The position numbers and the translations under genes were made by a program. From positions 1-64,000 of the forward strand of contig CAYPGR010000003.1 in the NCBI GenBank assembly GCA_964410505.1: a DNA stretch of 64,000 nucleotides, written 5' to 3'. This DNA is from UBA1361 sp041656375. Lineage in GTDB: Bacteria; Bacillota_I; Bacilli_A; RFN20; CAG-826. Position 1 is the first letter of the stretch. Every line of letters begins with the position of its first letter. Positions 15,821 through 23,938 of this stretch are shown here, one piece after another. Under the pieces are notes generated by a model that saw only the letters and a program-made list of their open reading frames with translations, ran no database searches and was not told the DNA's origin.

Positions 15821-18676
15821 ATGAAGAAGTTTTTTACATCGATTGTTGTCTTCCTCTTTCTTTTGATTGGTAACGGCGTTGCTCTTCCTCCTGAGGAAGT
15901 AAACGCAAGACCGATACCAACGCATGAGATTATGGAAGCAAACGATCCTTTACCAACCTTTACTGAACCACATCTAGTGTTCCATTATCGCCGGAGTGAT
16001 AATAATTACACCGGTTGGAAACTTTGGCTTTGGGGCCAAGGCGAGGGTGGCGCCGATTATGAGTTTACAAAAAATGAGGAATCGTTCGGTAAATATTTAT
16101 ACCTACCCATTGATAGTTTCACTGACACGACCCAAGTAAACTTCATTATTAAAAAGGGCAGTTGGGAAGCCCAAACCCCCGATGCCAACATTAAGTATGC
16201 TGATTTCACATTTGATGTTGCAACAAACGCTTACCATTTCTATTTATTAAATATGAATACAAAAGTGTTTCCAACACTTGAAGCAGCGTTAGCAAATCAA
16301 ATTCTTGAAAGTGACTTTGCGACAAAAACTACGGTAAAGGTGGTTACTAACAACGAACCGGCTAACTACATCTTTAAAGAAGATGACGCGGTCGTCAAAA
16401 GTGCCGTTATTACAGCAAGCTATAGTAGTACTTTATATACTTGGAGCTTTACCATTAATCTCGGCGCAAGTTATTCACCTAACTTCACAAATACCTATAC
16501 GGTGGAAGTTGGTTATAAAACGGGCAGTGCTGTGACCGAAGTCGTCGGATTAAAAGGAATTTTTGATGACCCTTATTTTGTCCAAGAATTAACCTATGAA
16601 GGCGATGACCTTGGCGTGACTTACTCCGCAACCGAATCCGTCTTTAAAGCATGGGCGCCAACCGCTCAAACATTAAAATTACGCATCTATAATAGCGGCA
16701 CCCCTGTCGCCATTAATGCCTTAACCGGGGATGATACCTTTGTTGAACATACCTTTGTTCGTGGTGAAAAAGGTGTTTGGTCCGTTACCCTTCCCGGCAA
16801 TTTACACGGTAAATATTACACCTTTGTCGCCAAACATGCGACCGGAGAAGTTGAATTAACCGATCCCTACGCTAAAGCCGCCGGTATTAACGGCATTCGC
16901 GGAATGATTGTTGATTTTAGTCAAACAAACCCTACTGGTTGGGATGAGGTCAATTATCCTGAACTCTCCCCCACGGAAATTATTCCTTACGAACTCCATG
17001 TTGCGGACTTAACGGCGGATGATACATGGAATGGCACGGAAGCAAACCGTAAAAAGTTCTTAGGTCTCATAGAAGAAGGCACGACCTACAACGAAGGGAC
17101 AACGACCGTTAAGACCGGCTTTGATCATATTAAAGAATTAGGGATTAATGCCCTCCAAATTATTCCTTTTTATGACCAACAAAACGACGAACGGACCCCA
17201 TCCTTTAACTGGGGCTATAACCCGCAAAATTATGATGTTCTTGAAGGATCATATTCCAGTGATCCTTATGACGGGCTTGTTCGAATCCGTGAATTTAAAC
17301 AAGTTGTAAAAGCTTATGCCGCCGAAGATATTCGGATTATTATGGACGTAGTCTATAATCACGTTGCTAGTCTTGGTGCCCATTCATTTAATAAACTGGT
17401 CCCAGGATATTACTTCCGTTATGAAGCAAATGGTTCGCCAAACAACGCAAGTGGTGTTGGAAACGTAACCGCTTCTGAACGGGTGATGATGGAAAACTTC
17501 ATGCGTGATTCAACCGCCTTCTGGGTTGAAGAATATAAAATTGGTGGCTTCCGCTTTGACTTAATGGGGCTTCATACGACTAAATCAATGGAGACCTTAT
17601 TCAATAAAGTTAAAAGCATCCGTAATGACATCCTCGTATATGGCGAAGCATGGGATATGGACCAAAGTAGTCGACGCCCCACACTTTTCCATCAAGATAA
17701 CGTCTACAAAGTTCCAGGGATTGGGGCTTTTAATGACCAAATTCGTGATTCATTTGTAAGCAATGCAAAATCCCCAAGTGCAGGATGGGTGCAAATGCCC
17801 GCGGTTGATGTCAATAGCGCCGTTACCGTTAAAAACCGCTTAAAAGATGGGATGCTTGGTAAAATCTTTGGCAAACAAGGAACCCCCACCCAAACAATTA
17901 ACTACGCCGCGGTCCATGATAACTATACCTTATACGATAAGCTGACCCTCGTTGGCAATAATAAAGGGTTTGATGCCGCGCAAGTGGCGAAACAATCGCT
18001 TCAAACTGATGCGATGGTCTTACTCTCACAAGGGGTTTCATTCATCCATGCTGGCAGTGAAATGTTACGTAGTAAACCAACTGAAAGTGGATTCGATCAT
18101 AATTCCTACCAATCAAGTTATGAAGTAAATAGTCTCAAGTGGGATGAAAAAATCGATAATCTCAGTGTCTATGATTATTACCGCGATTTAATTAATATCA
18201 AACGCAATGTCCCAGCCTTTCAATACACAACAAGAGCTGAAATTAACGAAAATGTAACCTTTACATTTGGTGGTGATATCGACTTAAATGACAACTTTAT
18301 CAAATATACGACCCGCGATGATGACTTCACATATACCGTCTTATTCTATAGTGTTGGCGCCCGCCTCCGCCTCAATGATCTCGATGGTCAAACCGTCGTC
18401 CTTGATACGAGTGGCACGTTAACCCCTGGTGATGTTGTCAGTGGCACAGTGAGCTTAACATCCAACACAACGATCATTTTGAAAACATCGAATGAGCCCA
18501 TTAATCCGGGATCAAGCGATACGAGTACCCCGCCTTCAAGCGGTCAAACAAGCGAACCAACCGAACCGAGCGAACCAATGGAATTAACGTGGCTTTATAT
18601 CACCCTTCCAATCGTTGCAGTGCTCGCTGCCGGCGTCGCTTTAATCAGCATTTTACAAAAGAAGCGTATTAAGTAA
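15821..18676 (+). CDS. pulA: Membrane-anchored type I pullulanase (CBM41-CBM48-GH13)
   Basis: 951 aa from ATG 15821 (AAAGGAG upstream; an in-frame start at 15797 overlaps malQ and lacks a site). A signal peptide comes first, then a CBM41-like starch-binding module (about 45-150, Y.GWKLWLWG), an Ig/CBM48 module (about 265-360) and a GH13 barrel. Type I pullulanase signature: FNWGYNP. Catalytic regions: DVVYNH, GFRFDLMGLH (nucleophile), YGEAWDM (acid/base) and VHDN. The C-terminus is a Ser/Thr/Pro linker, one transmembrane helix and QKKRIK, with no LPXTG. It debranches alpha-1,6 links of starch, glycogen or pullulan at the surface. A paralogue lies at 41773. Confidence 0.95.
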   Translation: MKKFFTSIVVFLFLLIGNGVALPPEEVNARPIPTHEIMEANDPLPTFTEPHLVFHYRRSDNNYTGWKLWLWGQGEGGADYEFTKNEESFGKYLYLPIDSFTDTTQVNFIIKKGSWEAQTPDANIKYADFTFDVATNAYHFYLLNMNTKVFPTLEAALANQILESDFATKTTVKVVTNNEPANYIFKEDDAVVKSAVITASYSSTLYTWSFTINLGASYSPNFTNTYTVEVGYKTGSAVTEVVGLKGIFDDPYFVQELTYEGDDLGVTYSATESVFKAWAPTAQTLKLRIYNSGTPVAINALTGDDTFVEHTFVRGEKGVWSVTLPGNLHGKYYTFVAKHATGEVELTDPYAKAAGINGIRGMIVDFSQTNPTGWDEVNYPELSPTEIIPYELHVADLTADDTWNGTEANRKKFLGLIEEGTTYNEGTTTVKTGFDHIKELGINALQIIPFYDQQNDERTPSFNWGYNPQNYDVLEGSYSSDPYDGLVRIREFKQVVKAYAAEDIRIIMDVVYNHVASLGAHSFNKLVPGYYFRYEANGSPNNASGVGNVTASERVMMENFMRDSTAFWVEEYKIGGFRFDLMGLHTTKSMETLFNKVKSIRNDILVYGEAWDMDQSSRRPTLFHQDNVYKVPGIGAFNDQIRDSFVSNAKSPSAGWVQMPAVDVNSAVTVKNRLKDGMLGKIFGKQGTPTQTINYAAVHDNYTLYDKLTLVGNNKGFDAAQVAKQSLQTDAMVLLSQGVSFIHAGSEMLRSKPTESGFDHNSYQSSYEVNSLKWDEKIDNLSVYDYYRDLINIKRNVPAFQYTTRAEINENVTFTFGGDIDLNDNFIKYTTRDDDFTYTVLFYSVGARLRLNDLDGQTVVLDTSGTLTPGDVVSGTVSLTSNTTIILKTSNEPINPGSSDTSTPPSSGQTSEPTEPSEPMELTWLYITLPIVAVLAAGVALISILQKKRIK

Positions 18677-18690
18677 TTAGTGCAATCTAT

Positions 18691-18729
18691 GGGCGAAAAA
18701 GAAGAATGAGACCCATTCTTCTTCTGCCC
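18691..18729 (+). terminator. Long hairpin at the end of the maltodextrin operon
   Basis: GGGC...AGAAGAATG pairs with CATTCTTCT...GCCC around loop AGAC. The stem is long with a small interior loop and has no T-run. It more likely protects the operon's 3' end or attenuates than terminates efficiently. The next promoter starts 22 nt later. Confidence 0.5.
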
Positions 18730-18750
18730 GTGGAACCACGCTCTTCATTC

Positions 18751-18780
18751 TTGACTGAATGCGCTTACAAGATGTATAAT
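18751..18780 (+). promoter_or_regulatory. Promoter with CRE-like operator between -35 and -10
   Basis: TTGACT (18751-18756), 18 nt, TATAAT (18775-18780). The spacer contains TGAATGCGCTTACA (18756-18769), which fits the CRE pattern at every fixed position but one. A bound LacI/CcpA-family protein would directly block polymerase. It controls the starch-binding lipoprotein gene. Confidence 0.68.
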
Positions 18781-18828
18781 GAATTTAGCCCAATAAACCA
18801 TTTAGGCAAAAAAAGAAAAGGAGAAACT

Positions 18829-20277
18829 ATGAAAAAACTATTTAAAGGTTTATTCACCACTGCATTAGCCGTCGGCTTTTTAGCAGGGTGCAAACCAGCA
18901 GCCTCAAGTAGCGAACCCCCCGTTAGTTCATCGCAACCCGTAGTGACATCCGAAGAGGTCGTCATGCACCTCGTCGAATTCTACGAAGATAACGTTGGCA
19001 AGTTCTATCTTGAAGTTGAAGTCGCCCACGGCACAAAGGTTACACAACCTGCCGATCCAACCGCTCGTGCAAATTATGAATTTGCGGGATGGTGGGTCGA
19101 TGAAGAATATTCTGCCGAATTTGATTTTGACACCCTCATTGAAGAAGATACAACCATCTTCGGAAAATGGGACTTTGCGCCTGAATACGTTCCAGACACC
19201 AGAACATTCCAAATCGTCGGTGCTTTAAATAACACGGATGTGGATTATGTTAACTGGGCTGACGCCGGTGAAGAAGGCGTTAACTGGGATGTCCGTTCAT
19301 ACTTAACAAAAGCCGAAGATTCAAACCTCTACAGTCTTGAAATCGAAATCGGTTACTTAGGCAAATTCAAAATTAAGATCCCTGGCCGTCCATGGGATAG
19401 TGACCAAGAATTTGACTTCACACACATTAAAGAAGAAGACAAAAACGAATTTATCCAAGAAGGTGACTTACGCAATATCCAAGTGACCGATTCTGGTCTT
19501 TATAAGATCGAAGTCGAAACCACCTGGCTTTGGGTTAAAGTGACCCGTTTAGGTGATGCGGTTGGTGAAGGTGTCCGTCATAACACAGGCGAAACCCCAT
19601 CTGTCGGTATCGTCGGCGATCAAACCAACTGGGGTAATGAAGTCGTTGAAGGCGATCCAGAAAGTATTATTCCGGATATCGCATTAACTTATGATGAAGC
19701 TGGTGACTTCTACTACTTACCAGTCGTCTTCTTAGAAACTGGTGGCTTTAAATTACGTGCTGACAATAGTTGGTCCGCATCTGTTAACTTTGGTTCACAT
19801 CCAAATAACGAAGTTCCAGCTGGCATCACACAACCAATTAATGCTGAAACTGAATTAGTCGAAGAAGGTGGCAACTTAACCGTCGTTACCGCCGGTTACT
19901 ATTCAATTTACTTCAAAGAAAACAAAATTATTATCCGTGATTTAACCTTCGTTCTCCGCGGTAGTGCACTTGCAACCGACTGGGGTACCGATTCAGCACC
20001 ATTAGCCCTTGTGACGAACGTTGCTGATGAAGAAGCTGGCACACAAGTATTAACCTTTGAAGGCACCTTTACTATGGCTGCTACCAAAGAGTTTAAAGTT
20101 AAACTTGCCGCCATCGAAGGATTTGATGGCTGGAGCGTTAGCTTTGGTACAGAAACCGGCGGAAACTTCGTCGTTGGTGCAGATGGCGACTATGTTGTTA
20201 CCTTTGTCTTAACGATCGATGTCGAAACCTTAGCACTCACTGGTGTTGCGTCATTCGAACCAGTAGTTGCCGTCTAG
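18829..20277 (+). CDS. Starch-binding-type lipoprotein with InlB B-repeat (Flg_new) module
   Basis: 482 aa from ATG 18829 (AAAGGAG upstream). Lipobox FLAGC (Cys21) and a Ser/Pro linker. Residues about 45-112 form an InlB B-repeat/Flg_new module (VEFYEDNVGK ... FAGWWVDEEY ... TIFGKW). Three beta modules follow. The first (about 120-235) starts RTFQIVGALNN and carries aromatic residues. The second (about 245-365) has FKLRADNSWSASVNFG, the SusE/SusF or CBM26-like pattern for amylose binding. The third (about 370-475) starts FVLRGSALATDWG. There is no catalytic motif. It probably holds starch or dextrins near the amylases. Promoter and operator lie directly upstream, a strong terminator follows, and it is expressed separately from the operon. 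Confidence 0.8.
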   Translation: MKKLFKGLFTTALAVGFLAGCKPAASSSEPPVSSSQPVVTSEEVVMHLVEFYEDNVGKFYLEVEVAHGTKVTQPADPTARANYEFAGWWVDEEYSAEFDFDTLIEEDTTIFGKWDFAPEYVPDTRTFQIVGALNNTDVDYVNWADAGEEGVNWDVRSYLTKAEDSNLYSLEIEIGYLGKFKIKIPGRPWDSDQEFDFTHIKEEDKNEFIQEGDLRNIQVTDSGLYKIEVETTWLWVKVTRLGDAVGEGVRHNTGETPSVGIVGDQTNWGNEVVEGDPESIIPDIALTYDEAGDFYYLPVVFLETGGFKLRADNSWSASVNFGSHPNNEVPAGITQPINAETELVEEGGNLTVVTAGYYSIYFKENKIIIRDLTFVLRGSALATDWGTDSAPLALVTNVADEEAGTQVLTFEGTFTMAATKEFKVKLAAIEGFDGWSVSFGTETGGNFVVGADGDYVVTFVLTIDVETLALTGVASFEPVVAV

Positions 20278-20306
20278 TCGATAAACAAGTATCCTAAATG
20301 GTTTAG

Positions 20307-20332
20307 GCCCACTCTTAGGAGTGGGCTTTTCA
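20307..20332 (+). terminator. Terminator of the starch-binding lipoprotein gene
   Basis: GCCCACTC/GAGTGGGC (20307-20314/20319-20326), loop TTAG, then TTTT. Confidence 0.9.
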
Positions 20333-20381
20333 TTTCCTTGTCTTAACTAAAAACGAAAGAATAGTATAAAATATACATATT

Positions 20382-20458
20382 GTCCCGGTAGTTCAGCTGG
20401 ATAGAGCAACAGTCTTCGAAACTGTAAGTCGGGCGTTCGAATCGCTCCCGGGACGCCA
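20382..20458 (+). tRNA. tRNA-Arg(TCG)
   Basis: Acceptor GTCCCGG/CCGGGAC with discriminator G and encoded CCA. The D-arm is GTTC..GAGC, the anticodon stem ACAGT/ACTGT around CTTCGAA gives anticodon TCG (Arg), and the T-arm is GGGCG-TTCGAAT-CGCTC. A TATAAA-type -10 lies about 15 nt upstream. Confidence 0.96.
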
Positions 20459-20470
20459 TGGGATTAATCA

Positions 20471-20499
20471 AAGCTAGGTGACCTTCTCCTAGCTTTTTT
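20471..20499 (+). terminator. Terminator of tRNA-Arg
   Basis: AAGCTAGG (20471-20478) pairs with CCTAGCTT (20488-20495), followed by six T residues. The rest of 20500-20630 is AT-rich spacer holding the next promoter. Confidence 0.85.
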
Positions 20500-20609
20500 A
20501 TATAGACGAAGTGAATGGCGGATATCAACACCTAAAAACTTCTACATTTTGTTAAAAATTTGGTTTTCCTTCACTTGAGGGGAAATTAATGCATATTCTT
20601 TACATTTTT

Positions 20610-20640
20610 TTTACACATTGTTTACAAAGTTTTGTATAAT
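20610..20640 (+). promoter_or_regulatory. Promoter of the 20663 membrane protein gene
   Basis: TATAAT at 20635-20640 with a poor -35 (TTTACA at 20610-20615, 19-nt spacing). The transcript would start near 20647, leaving a short leader with AAAGGGG. Confidence 0.45.
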
Positions 20641-20662
20641 AGAAATGAAAGGGGTCCGCACA

Positions 20663-21391
20663 ATGAAATTCCATAAATTTGATAAAATTTTAACCCTCTT
20701 CTACCGCCTCCACTATAAACACGGCTTATTGAAGACGATTCAATATTCAATCTTTCTGTTTTATAAACCTGATCGCTATATCGCCTTAAATACGAATCCA
20801 TTCAAAAAGTTTGTCTATCGACTTTTGACCCTGTTATTAGGGATTCTCTTAACGATTCTTTTAATCCCCATTTATCTTGTTATCTATCTCGCCACAATGA
20901 TTCTCACCTTTATCCCGGTTAGTATCCTTAGTCTCGGAATTGGAATGTACTATGGATTATTCCCTTTCTTACTCAAGCTCGAACGAATTTATGTCGAAAA
21001 AATAGAGCCCGTTAAACTAAAACGTGCCGGTTTTGATACGCTCCTTATCCCTTTAACTTGGGGTGGACTGGCAACGAGAACTTTTGTCCGTAATATTTAC
21101 CATATGGGCCTTAATCCTATCCGTCGGAGTCGCGAATTAAAAGAAAAGAATGATGGCCATATTATCGAGCGCATTGGTCTCATCGTCGCCTCAATCATCG
21201 CCTATATCATTTATTCCCTTGTCTTCTTTTCATTAATCGAATTAACAAGTTTCTTCTCACTCACCCTTATTGCAATGGTATCGCTCTTTATTTGGAGCCT
21301 ACTCGCCTTATTTATTCGCATTATCGGCCGCTTATTTAGTGATCAAGATTATATGAAGCCTGAAGAAGAAAATAACGCAAAGGAGTCCTAA
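20663..21391 (+). CDS. Unknown membrane protein
   Basis: 242 aa from ATG 20663 (AAAGGGG 9 nt upstream); in-frame ATGs at 20618 and 20645 are less likely. It is not a family I recognise. A basic amphipathic N-terminus (FHKFDKILTLFYRLHYKHG) comes first. Two hydrophobic segments lie at about 55-110, then a soluble middle containing RAGFDTLLIPLTWGGLATRTFVRN, then two more at about 175-230, and an acidic tail. The short His/Tyr/Arg-rich start suggests an interfacial helix. The 21395 gene begins 3 nt after the stop, so the two are an operon and probably act together. An MscS channel gene follows them. Confidence 0.6.
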   Translation: MKFHKFDKILTLFYRLHYKHGLLKTIQYSIFLFYKPDRYIALNTNPFKKFVYRLLTLLLGILLTILLIPIYLVIYLATMILTFIPVSILSLGIGMYYGLFPFLLKLERIYVEKIEPVKLKRAGFDTLLIPLTWGGLATRTFVRNIYHMGLNPIRRSRELKEKNDGHIIERIGLIVASIIAYIIYSLVFFSLIELTSFFSLTLIAMVSLFIWSLLALFIRIIGRLFSDQDYMKPEEENNAKES

Positions 21392-21394
21392 TTT

Positions 21395-22093
21395 ATGAAA
21401 GATTATTTACCACTCATCCTGATTGTGACAAGTGTCTTGCTTTTTATCTTTAGCATTACCCTCGTTGTCCTTAACCCTAAGTCAAAGTCGCCGCGAGCAA
21501 AGAAGCAACGCATTAAGAAAGTCAACGTGGAGCGTGTGAGCCCCCCTTTAAAAGACCAATCAACGCCAATATATGCGCAGACAAAAGGCCCAAAAATCAA
21601 TTACTTAGCGTTCATTACATTTATTATCACGAGCGTCATCTTAACCATTATTTTTCTATCTGAAGATGTATCTAAATGGCAACTTGTATGTTTTATTATT
21701 GGTATTGTGATTATCATTTCGTCTTTTAACGAAGGTAAGAATAAAGAGAATCAAGTCGTACGTTTATCAACGCTTGTCATTGGTTTACTCCTGGTTGATG
21801 CCTCCTTATATCCTTTAGTAAGCGTCAATCCAAAGATCTTATATTATATGATTGGTTTACCCCTATTGCTCTTATTTTCGCATCGCCTCTTAACCCTTTA
21901 CGTTATCTTCTCGCCCCTCTTAATCCTCATTAAAATCGTGACTTGTCTTTTACTTGTCGGCCTTGGTATCATCTCGTTCCTACTCTTTAGTGGCCCCCTT
22001 TTTATTCTGATTGGAGTCTTTTTCTTCCTGGGAGCGCTTCTTTTTATTGGGGTTAGTATTTTCTCTTTTCTAGCTAAAGTCATCACTTTTTAA
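21395..22093 (+). CDS. Unknown membrane protein, partner of 20663
   Basis: 232 aa. The ATG follows AAAGGAG at close spacing (21380-21386). One N-terminal helix (about 5-25) comes first, then a basic cytosolic stretch (KSKSPRAKKQRIKKVNV). Then come at least six hydrophobic segments in the order helix pair (about 69-120), helix pair (about 125-165) and helix pair (about 165-232). No conserved motif is recognised. It is transcribed with the gene before it; a 67-nt gap separates it from the MscS gene. Function unknown. Confidence 0.55.
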   Translation: MKDYLPLILIVTSVLLFIFSITLVVLNPKSKSPRAKKQRIKKVNVERVSPPLKDQSTPIYAQTKGPKINYLAFITFIITSVILTIIFLSEDVSKWQLVCFIIGIVIIISSFNEGKNKENQVVRLSTLVIGLLLVDASLYPLVSVNPKILYYMIGLPLLLLFSHRLLTLYVIFSPLLILIKIVTCLLLVGLGIISFLLFSGPLFILIGVFFFLGALLFIGVSIFSFLAKVITF

Positions 22094-22160
22094 TCAACAT
22101 TAAGACCAATTCGCTACATTTTTGCTCACTTATAAGGTAAAATGAGCCAGAGGTATATAT

Positions 22161-23039
22161 ATGAGTTTATCTGATCAATTACGCACGTTTATCACAAATT
22201 TATTCACAGAATGGATTTCAAATGCAGGACTTGTTGAGTTTTTAACTTCTGCGGTCATGATTCTATTTTGGGTTCTACTCGCTTTTCTTATTACCAAATC
22301 ATTCAAGTTTATTTTATTTAAATCAAAATCACTGGAAAAGAAATTTGGAAAACAAGAAACAAAGGAACAATTAACCGTCCGGCGCTTATTAAATAATGTA
22401 TTACAATTCTTTTTCTTCTTTTGGATCACCATCATGATTTTAAGTGAACTAGGCCTTGATCTTGTGCCTTTACTAGCTGGCGCCGGGGTCCTCGCTTTCG
22501 CCATCGGTTTTGGCGCCCAGGAGCTCATCAAAGACGTCATTGCCGGCACTTTCCTCATCCTTGAAAAAACATTCAAAATTGGTGATTATGTGGAAATTGG
22601 AGCGAATGCAGGAACGATTGTCGATGTTGGTCTACGACGTGTTAAACTTCAAAATTGGAAAGGCGAAGTGATCACCTTAAATAATGGAGATATCCGCACG
22701 ATTAAGAATAGTAGCATCAACCCTACCTTTGCAGTGATTGAGTTCCGCGCGGACTATGATTTCAATTTAAAAGAATTTGAGTCACCTGATTTTAAAGCCT
22801 TACTCAACAAATTTAAAGAACGAAATCCCGATGTGTTAGAAGTGCCAGAAAAAGTATTGCTCATCGACTTGAATGATGGTTTAAAATTCACCGTCAATAT
22901 CAAAACGAAAGCGCGCAAACATGTCGGTGTCGAACGTGAATTCCGGCGCGTACTAGTTAATTACTTCCAAAGCAAAAAACTTAATATATATGTTCCAACC
23001 ATGATTGTTGATGCTACACCTGAAGAACCGAATCAGTAA
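22161..23039 (+). CDS. MscS-family mechanosensitive channel
   Basis: 292 aa, the size of a minimal MscS (YkuT type). Hydrophobic helices lie at about 25-50 and 75-95, then the pore helix LAGAGVLAFAIGFGAQELIKDVIAG with the Gly/Ala packing pattern of TM3. A beta domain follows (FKIGDYVEIGANAGTIVDVGLRRVKLQNWKGEVITLNNGDI), then the alpha/beta vestibule. It opens under membrane tension to release solutes in osmotic downshock. Ribosome site AGAGG. A strong bidirectional terminator follows. Confidence 0.94.
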   Translation: MSLSDQLRTFITNLFTEWISNAGLVEFLTSAVMILFWVLLAFLITKSFKFILFKSKSLEKKFGKQETKEQLTVRRLLNNVLQFFFFFWITIMILSELGLDLVPLLAGAGVLAFAIGFGAQELIKDVIAGTFLILEKTFKIGDYVEIGANAGTIVDVGLRRVKLQNWKGEVITLNNGDIRTIKNSSINPTFAVIEFRADYDFNLKEFESPDFKALLNKFKERNPDVLEVPEKVLLIDLNDGLKFTVNIKTKARKHVGVEREFRRVLVNYFQSKKLNIYVPTMIVDATPEEPNQ

Positions 23040-23057
23040 TATCTAACCATCATTATA

Positions 23058-23093
23058 AAAAATGCGCTTAACTTGAGATTGAGCGCATTTTTG
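23058..23093. terminator. Bidirectional terminator, mscS / acyltransferase
   Basis: AAATGCGCT (23060-23068) pairs with AGCGCATTT (23082-23090). A T-run follows on plus and TTTTTTATAATG on minus. It sits between convergent genes. Confidence 0.88.
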
Positions 23094-23106
23094 TAAGCAT
23101 TAACCG

Positions 23107-23832
23107 TTATTTATGCGGTTTTTTCTTGGGCATTAATTGATGCGATAATGCGTTGACTTCACGGCGAATATAATCGGCAATCTCCATTTTTGATAACCCT
23201 TTATCGGCAAGTGCAGCGTAGTCAATCTTTTTGCCAATTGAAATAAAACGTCGCTTCTTAGAATAGTAGACTGGATATAAGGGGACGCTAAGTTGATGGG
23301 AACGATATAAATGATCCGCAAGAACGACGAAACCAGGATTGAATTTCTCAATAATGTCATCATAGCCATCGCGTGATTCTTCAGGGAAAATCAAGATACT
23401 TTCCCCTCTTAGTATGTAATCAACACTCGCACGGATGGTTTTCGTTGTGCGAAGATCTTGGTAAGTGCCAATGAGACGCATATTATTGTATAAAAATTTG
23501 CTAATGATCGATAAAAGCGAAGCAAGGATAAAACTTCTTACTTTACTATATTTGAGTTTTTGACGATAAAAAATATGATACGAATACGACCACCGGGATC
23601 GATAGTTACCCGTCATTTGATGGGCCCCCCAAGGAATAAAAGGATAAGGGAAAAAGATCGATAAATCCATTGGTCCAGCAGCACCACTATGATTTGATAG
23701 ATAAAGGGCTGGAGACGTCATTTCATCTTCATTTTCGTTAATGATGGTTGGTTTCTTCTTAAAAAAATAAAGCGTCCTTCTTAAAAGAAGGAAAGCGCGT
23801 GCCCGACGAAATGGTTTATTTTTTCTTGCCAT
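23107..23832 (-). CDS. PlsC-like acyltransferase (lysophospholipid type)
   Basis: 241 aa. The 1-acyl-glycerol-3-phosphate acyltransferase fold is suggested by SNHSGAAGPMD, where the catalytic His stands in a stretched HX7D instead of the usual HX4D. IFPEESRDGYD, the FPEGTR-like substrate motif, follows about 100 residues later, and a block of conserved hydrophobics (VPLYPVYY) after that. The N-terminus is basic and would lie on the membrane. Likely task: acyl transfer in phospholipid or glycolipid synthesis. The unusual motif spacing lowers certainty about substrate. No ribosome site precedes the ATG; AT-rich -10-like sequence lies just upstream, so the mRNA may be leaderless. Confidence 0.72.
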   Translation of the reverse strand: MARKNKPFRRARAFLLLRRTLYFFKKKPTIINENEDEMTSPALYLSNHSGAAGPMDLSIFFPYPFIPWGAHQMTGNYRSRWSYSYHIFYRQKLKYSKVRSFILASLLSIISKFLYNNMRLIGTYQDLRTTKTIRASVDYILRGESILIFPEESRDGYDDIIEKFNPGFVVLADHLYRSHQLSVPLYPVYYSKKRRFISIGKKIDYAALADKGLSKMEIADYIRREVNALSHQLMPKKKPHK

Positions 23833-23922
23833 ATAAATATATTAACATGATGACTCATAAATCACTTCTATTGTTGCTGAAATGGGATGAGAAGAGACCA
23901 TTAAGAATTAACATGATAGTGC

Positions 23923-23928
23923 TATAAT
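23923..23928 (+). promoter_or_regulatory. -10 element of a probably leaderless transcript
   Basis: TATAAT ends 10 nt before the ATG at 23939, so transcription should start at about 23935, leaving at most about 4 nt of leader and no ribosome site. A weak -35 (TTAAGA, 23901-23906) lies 16 nt upstream. Confidence 0.55.
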
Positions 23929-23938
23929 AATAAAGATT

